Positions 62,426 through 64,000 of a DNA stretch of 64,000 nt are shown here, in pieces. Positions within the stretch are counted from its first letter, which is position 1; each line of letters begins with the position of its first letter. The DNA lies in NCBI GenBank assembly GCA_947462925.1, contig CANHQP010000017.1, positions 1 to 64,000 of the forward strand, in the 5' to 3' direction. The notes beneath the pieces are model-generated. The model did not search any database. It was not told the DNA's origin and saw nothing but the letters and a program-made list of their open reading frames with translations. The position numbers were made by a program, and so were the translations under genes. Source of the stretch: Flavobacteriia bacterium. GTDB taxonomy: Bacteria > Bacteroidota > Bacteroidia > Flavobacteriales_D > Crocinitomicaceae.

Positions 62426-63970
62426 ATGAACAACTATAATAAAAGAAATAAATATCTTTTTAAAAAAATCTTTTCTTTTAATTATTTAAAAAGGGGATTG
62501 ACTGTTGTATTTTGTTTTTTGAATTTCTTTGCCTATCTTCAGAAAACGGACTCAATTTATTACCAAAAATACTTTTACAATTCAGGTAAATTATCGAGTG
62601 AAGGAAACATTAAAAACCGCTTGCCTGTTGGTGTTTGGAAAAATTATTATGAATCTGGAACAATAAAAAGTGAAGGAGAAAAAATAGAAGGAAAGTCAGA
62701 GGGAAAATGGATTTTTTATTCACCAAAAGGAGAAATTGAAAAGGAGATAGAATATGCCCAAAATTTAAAAAATGGATGTTATCAACAATTTGATTCTACG
62801 GGTCAATTAATCTTAGAAAATCAATATAGAAATGATACTTTGGTTGGTCTCTCCAAAGTTTTTAAAAACGGTAGGATAATAATCGAGTCAAATTATGAAG
62901 AAGGATTAAAATCAGGTGTAGAAAAAATTTATGATGAAAAGGATGGAAGATTGATAGAAACCATCAATTATAATAACAATGAAAAAATTTCAAATTTAGT
63001 AGTTAACCAGTTAGATTCGAAAAAGCAAAAAAAAGGATTATGGAGAACTTTTTATCCTGATGGGAAGTTAAAAAATGAATGTTTTTATGAAAATGGCAAA
63101 ACAGTAGGAAATTGTAAAGAATGGAATGAAAAAGGAATATTAATTCAAAATAATTCGCAAGTGGATTTCGAAAATGAAATTGACATCAAACAGACATTTT
63201 TTTCGAATGGAAAGCTTTCACATTTTCAATCTTATCAAGGTTCTTATAAAAATGGAGTAGGATCTTTTTATGATTCCTTGGGAAATTTACTTGGTTCTGA
63301 AATTTACAAGTTTGACACGCTAGTAGCAAGTGGATTTATTTTAGCGAGTGGTATTTATGATAGCACATGGACTTTTTTTCATCCAAATACGCAGAAATCA
63401 GCTTATGGCAAGTACAAAAATGGAATAAAAATAGGTGAGTGGGTTTATTTTAATGAGTTAGGAAAAACCATTCAAAAAGGAAAATATAGAAAGGGAATTA
63501 TTGATGGCGAATGGATTTGGTATCACAACAATGGACAAATTAGAAGAAAGGAAAGTTATCTCGGTGGCAAAAGAGAAGGTTTAAGTGTAGAATTTGATTC
63601 CCTGGGAAATAAGATTGCAGAAGGAAATTATATCAATGACATACAAGATGGAAATTGGTTTTATGAAAAAAATAACTTAACTGAATATGGTTTATTTAAA
63701 ATGGGATCAAAGGAAGGAGAATGGAAACATTTTTACAAAGAAAAAACACTTTGTTTTAAAGGAACATTTAAAAACAATATCCCTGTAGGTAAACATTATT
63801 ATTATTTTAATAATGGTCAGATAATGAAGTCAGGAAAATATAAAAAAGGTTTAAAAACAGGTGATTGGAGAACATTTAATAAAGAAGGTTTATTTATTCA
63901 TTCATACTGCTACAACAAAGGAAAATTAGTTTCGATTGATGGTGATAAATCGATTCGATATGAAGAGTAA
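62426..63970 (+). CDS. Second YwqK-like/MORN-type repeat protein
   Basis: A 514-residue protein, apparently complete at 63970. It has a hydrophobic N-terminal segment (about 25-40) that could be a signal peptide, then about twenty 20-24-residue repeats of the form GxYKNGxKxGxWxxY (GNIKNRLPVGVWKNYYESG, GKYRKGIIDGEWIWYHNNG, GTFKNNIPVGKHYYYFNNG). It is homologous in pattern to the product at 32501-34192. ATG at 62426 was chosen; an in-frame GTG at 62417 is possible. No partner is evident. Confidence 0.82.
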   Translation: MNNYNKRNKYLFKKIFSFNYLKRGLTVVFCFLNFFAYLQKTDSIYYQKYFYNSGKLSSEGNIKNRLPVGVWKNYYESGTIKSEGEKIEGKSEGKWIFYSPKGEIEKEIEYAQNLKNGCYQQFDSTGQLILENQYRNDTLVGLSKVFKNGRIIIESNYEEGLKSGVEKIYDEKDGRLIETINYNNNEKISNLVVNQLDSKKQKKGLWRTFYPDGKLKNECFYENGKTVGNCKEWNEKGILIQNNSQVDFENEIDIKQTFFSNGKLSHFQSYQGSYKNGVGSFYDSLGNLLGSEIYKFDTLVASGFILASGIYDSTWTFFHPNTQKSAYGKYKNGIKIGEWVYFNELGKTIQKGKYRKGIIDGEWIWYHNNGQIRRKESYLGGKREGLSVEFDSLGNKIAEGNYINDIQDGNWFYEKNNLTEYGLFKMGSKEGEWKHFYKEKTLCFKGTFKNNIPVGKHYYYFNNGQIMKSGKYKKGLKTGDWRTFNKEGLFIHSYCYNKGKLVSIDGDKSIRYEE

Positions 63971-63981
63971 ATTATTAAAAA

Positions 63982-64000
63982 ATGAATAAAAAAAACAAAT
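63982..64000 (+). CDS. Possible gene start cut by window edge
   Basis: ATG AAT AAA AAA AAC AAA runs off the window 12 bases after the preceding stop; only six codons are visible, so it cannot be identified. Confidence 0.2.

Noticed and set aside
1-64000. CRISPR arrays, transposases, integrases, prophage genes and rRNA operons
   Set aside because: No regularly spaced repeats, no terminal inverted repeats with recombinase genes, and no rRNA-like stretches were seen in this window.

Overview
The window looks like an AT-rich chromosomal segment from a Bacteroidota bacterium, most likely of the order Flavobacteriales; a Crocinitomicaceae/Fluviicola-like source is a guess. The reasons are type IX secretion (T9SS) sorting domains on several secreted proteins, a gliding-motility-type C-terminal domain, the large (643-residue) form of IspG, families typical of the phylum (DUF4271, DUF4175), and many TAnnTTTG promoter -7 elements 10-25 bases before start codons. 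No phage, transposase, integrase, CRISPR array or rRNA was seen. The content is mostly core chromosome.

Layout. 0.2-10.2 kb (minus strand): pgk, then a tightly packed run read as mrcA/PBP1A, scoA, a GT-C membrane glycosyltransferase, scoB, a second GT-C protein, a GT2 polyprenyl-phosphate glycosyltransferase and a small membrane protein. 10.4-13.3 kb (plus): a DUF2071 protein, a 45-residue DUF2256 zinc-ribbon protein, and a small stress-like cluster with a SOUL haem-binding fusion. 13.4-20.3 kb: hemD-DUF4271, glutaryl-CoA dehydrogenase, two LPS-type glycosyltransferases and metG. 20.4-32.4 kb: surface and secretion genes with three large T9SS cargo proteins, a phosphopantetheinyl transferase, a YitT protein and a dienelactone hydrolase broken by an in-frame stop. 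32.5-45.9 kb: a YwqK/MORN-like repeat protein, LysE exporter, ALDH7-type aldehyde dehydrogenase, tatA-gatA-lytic transglycosylase-HAD, methylmalonyl-CoA epimerase, aspartokinase, S4 and MmcQ proteins, and a fatty acid desaturase. 46-55.2 kb: ispG and the operon DUF4175-RsbW-like-ybeY-mnmG-methyltransferase. 55.3-64 kb: gltX-folB-tRNA-Cys, an ECF sigma/anti-sigma pair, a thioredoxin-fold protein, an M28 peptidase, rpiB and a second YwqK-like protein.

The most notable signals are chromosomal. Three near-perfect parS centromere sites (one exact) lie at 49.0-51.0 kb around mnmG, two of them overlapping start or stop codons. About 11 kb away, a 440-base AT-rich gene-free gap before rpiB (61976-62425) carries six nonamers that each miss a DnaA box by one base, plus an inverted repeat, so the window may lie near the replication origin. 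That last step is inference.

Several genes were given internal starts (metG, ispG, rpiB, tatA, aspartokinase, DUF4175, hemD, LysE, DUF4271) because promoter elements, ribosome-binding sequence or family alignment put the longer frames out of reach. Metabolic links include a dispersed lysine/glutaryl-CoA degradation set (ALDH7-type dehydrogenase, glutaryl-CoA dehydrogenase, succinyl-CoA:3-ketoacid CoA-transferase, methylmalonyl-CoA epimerase) and an envelope glycosylation set.
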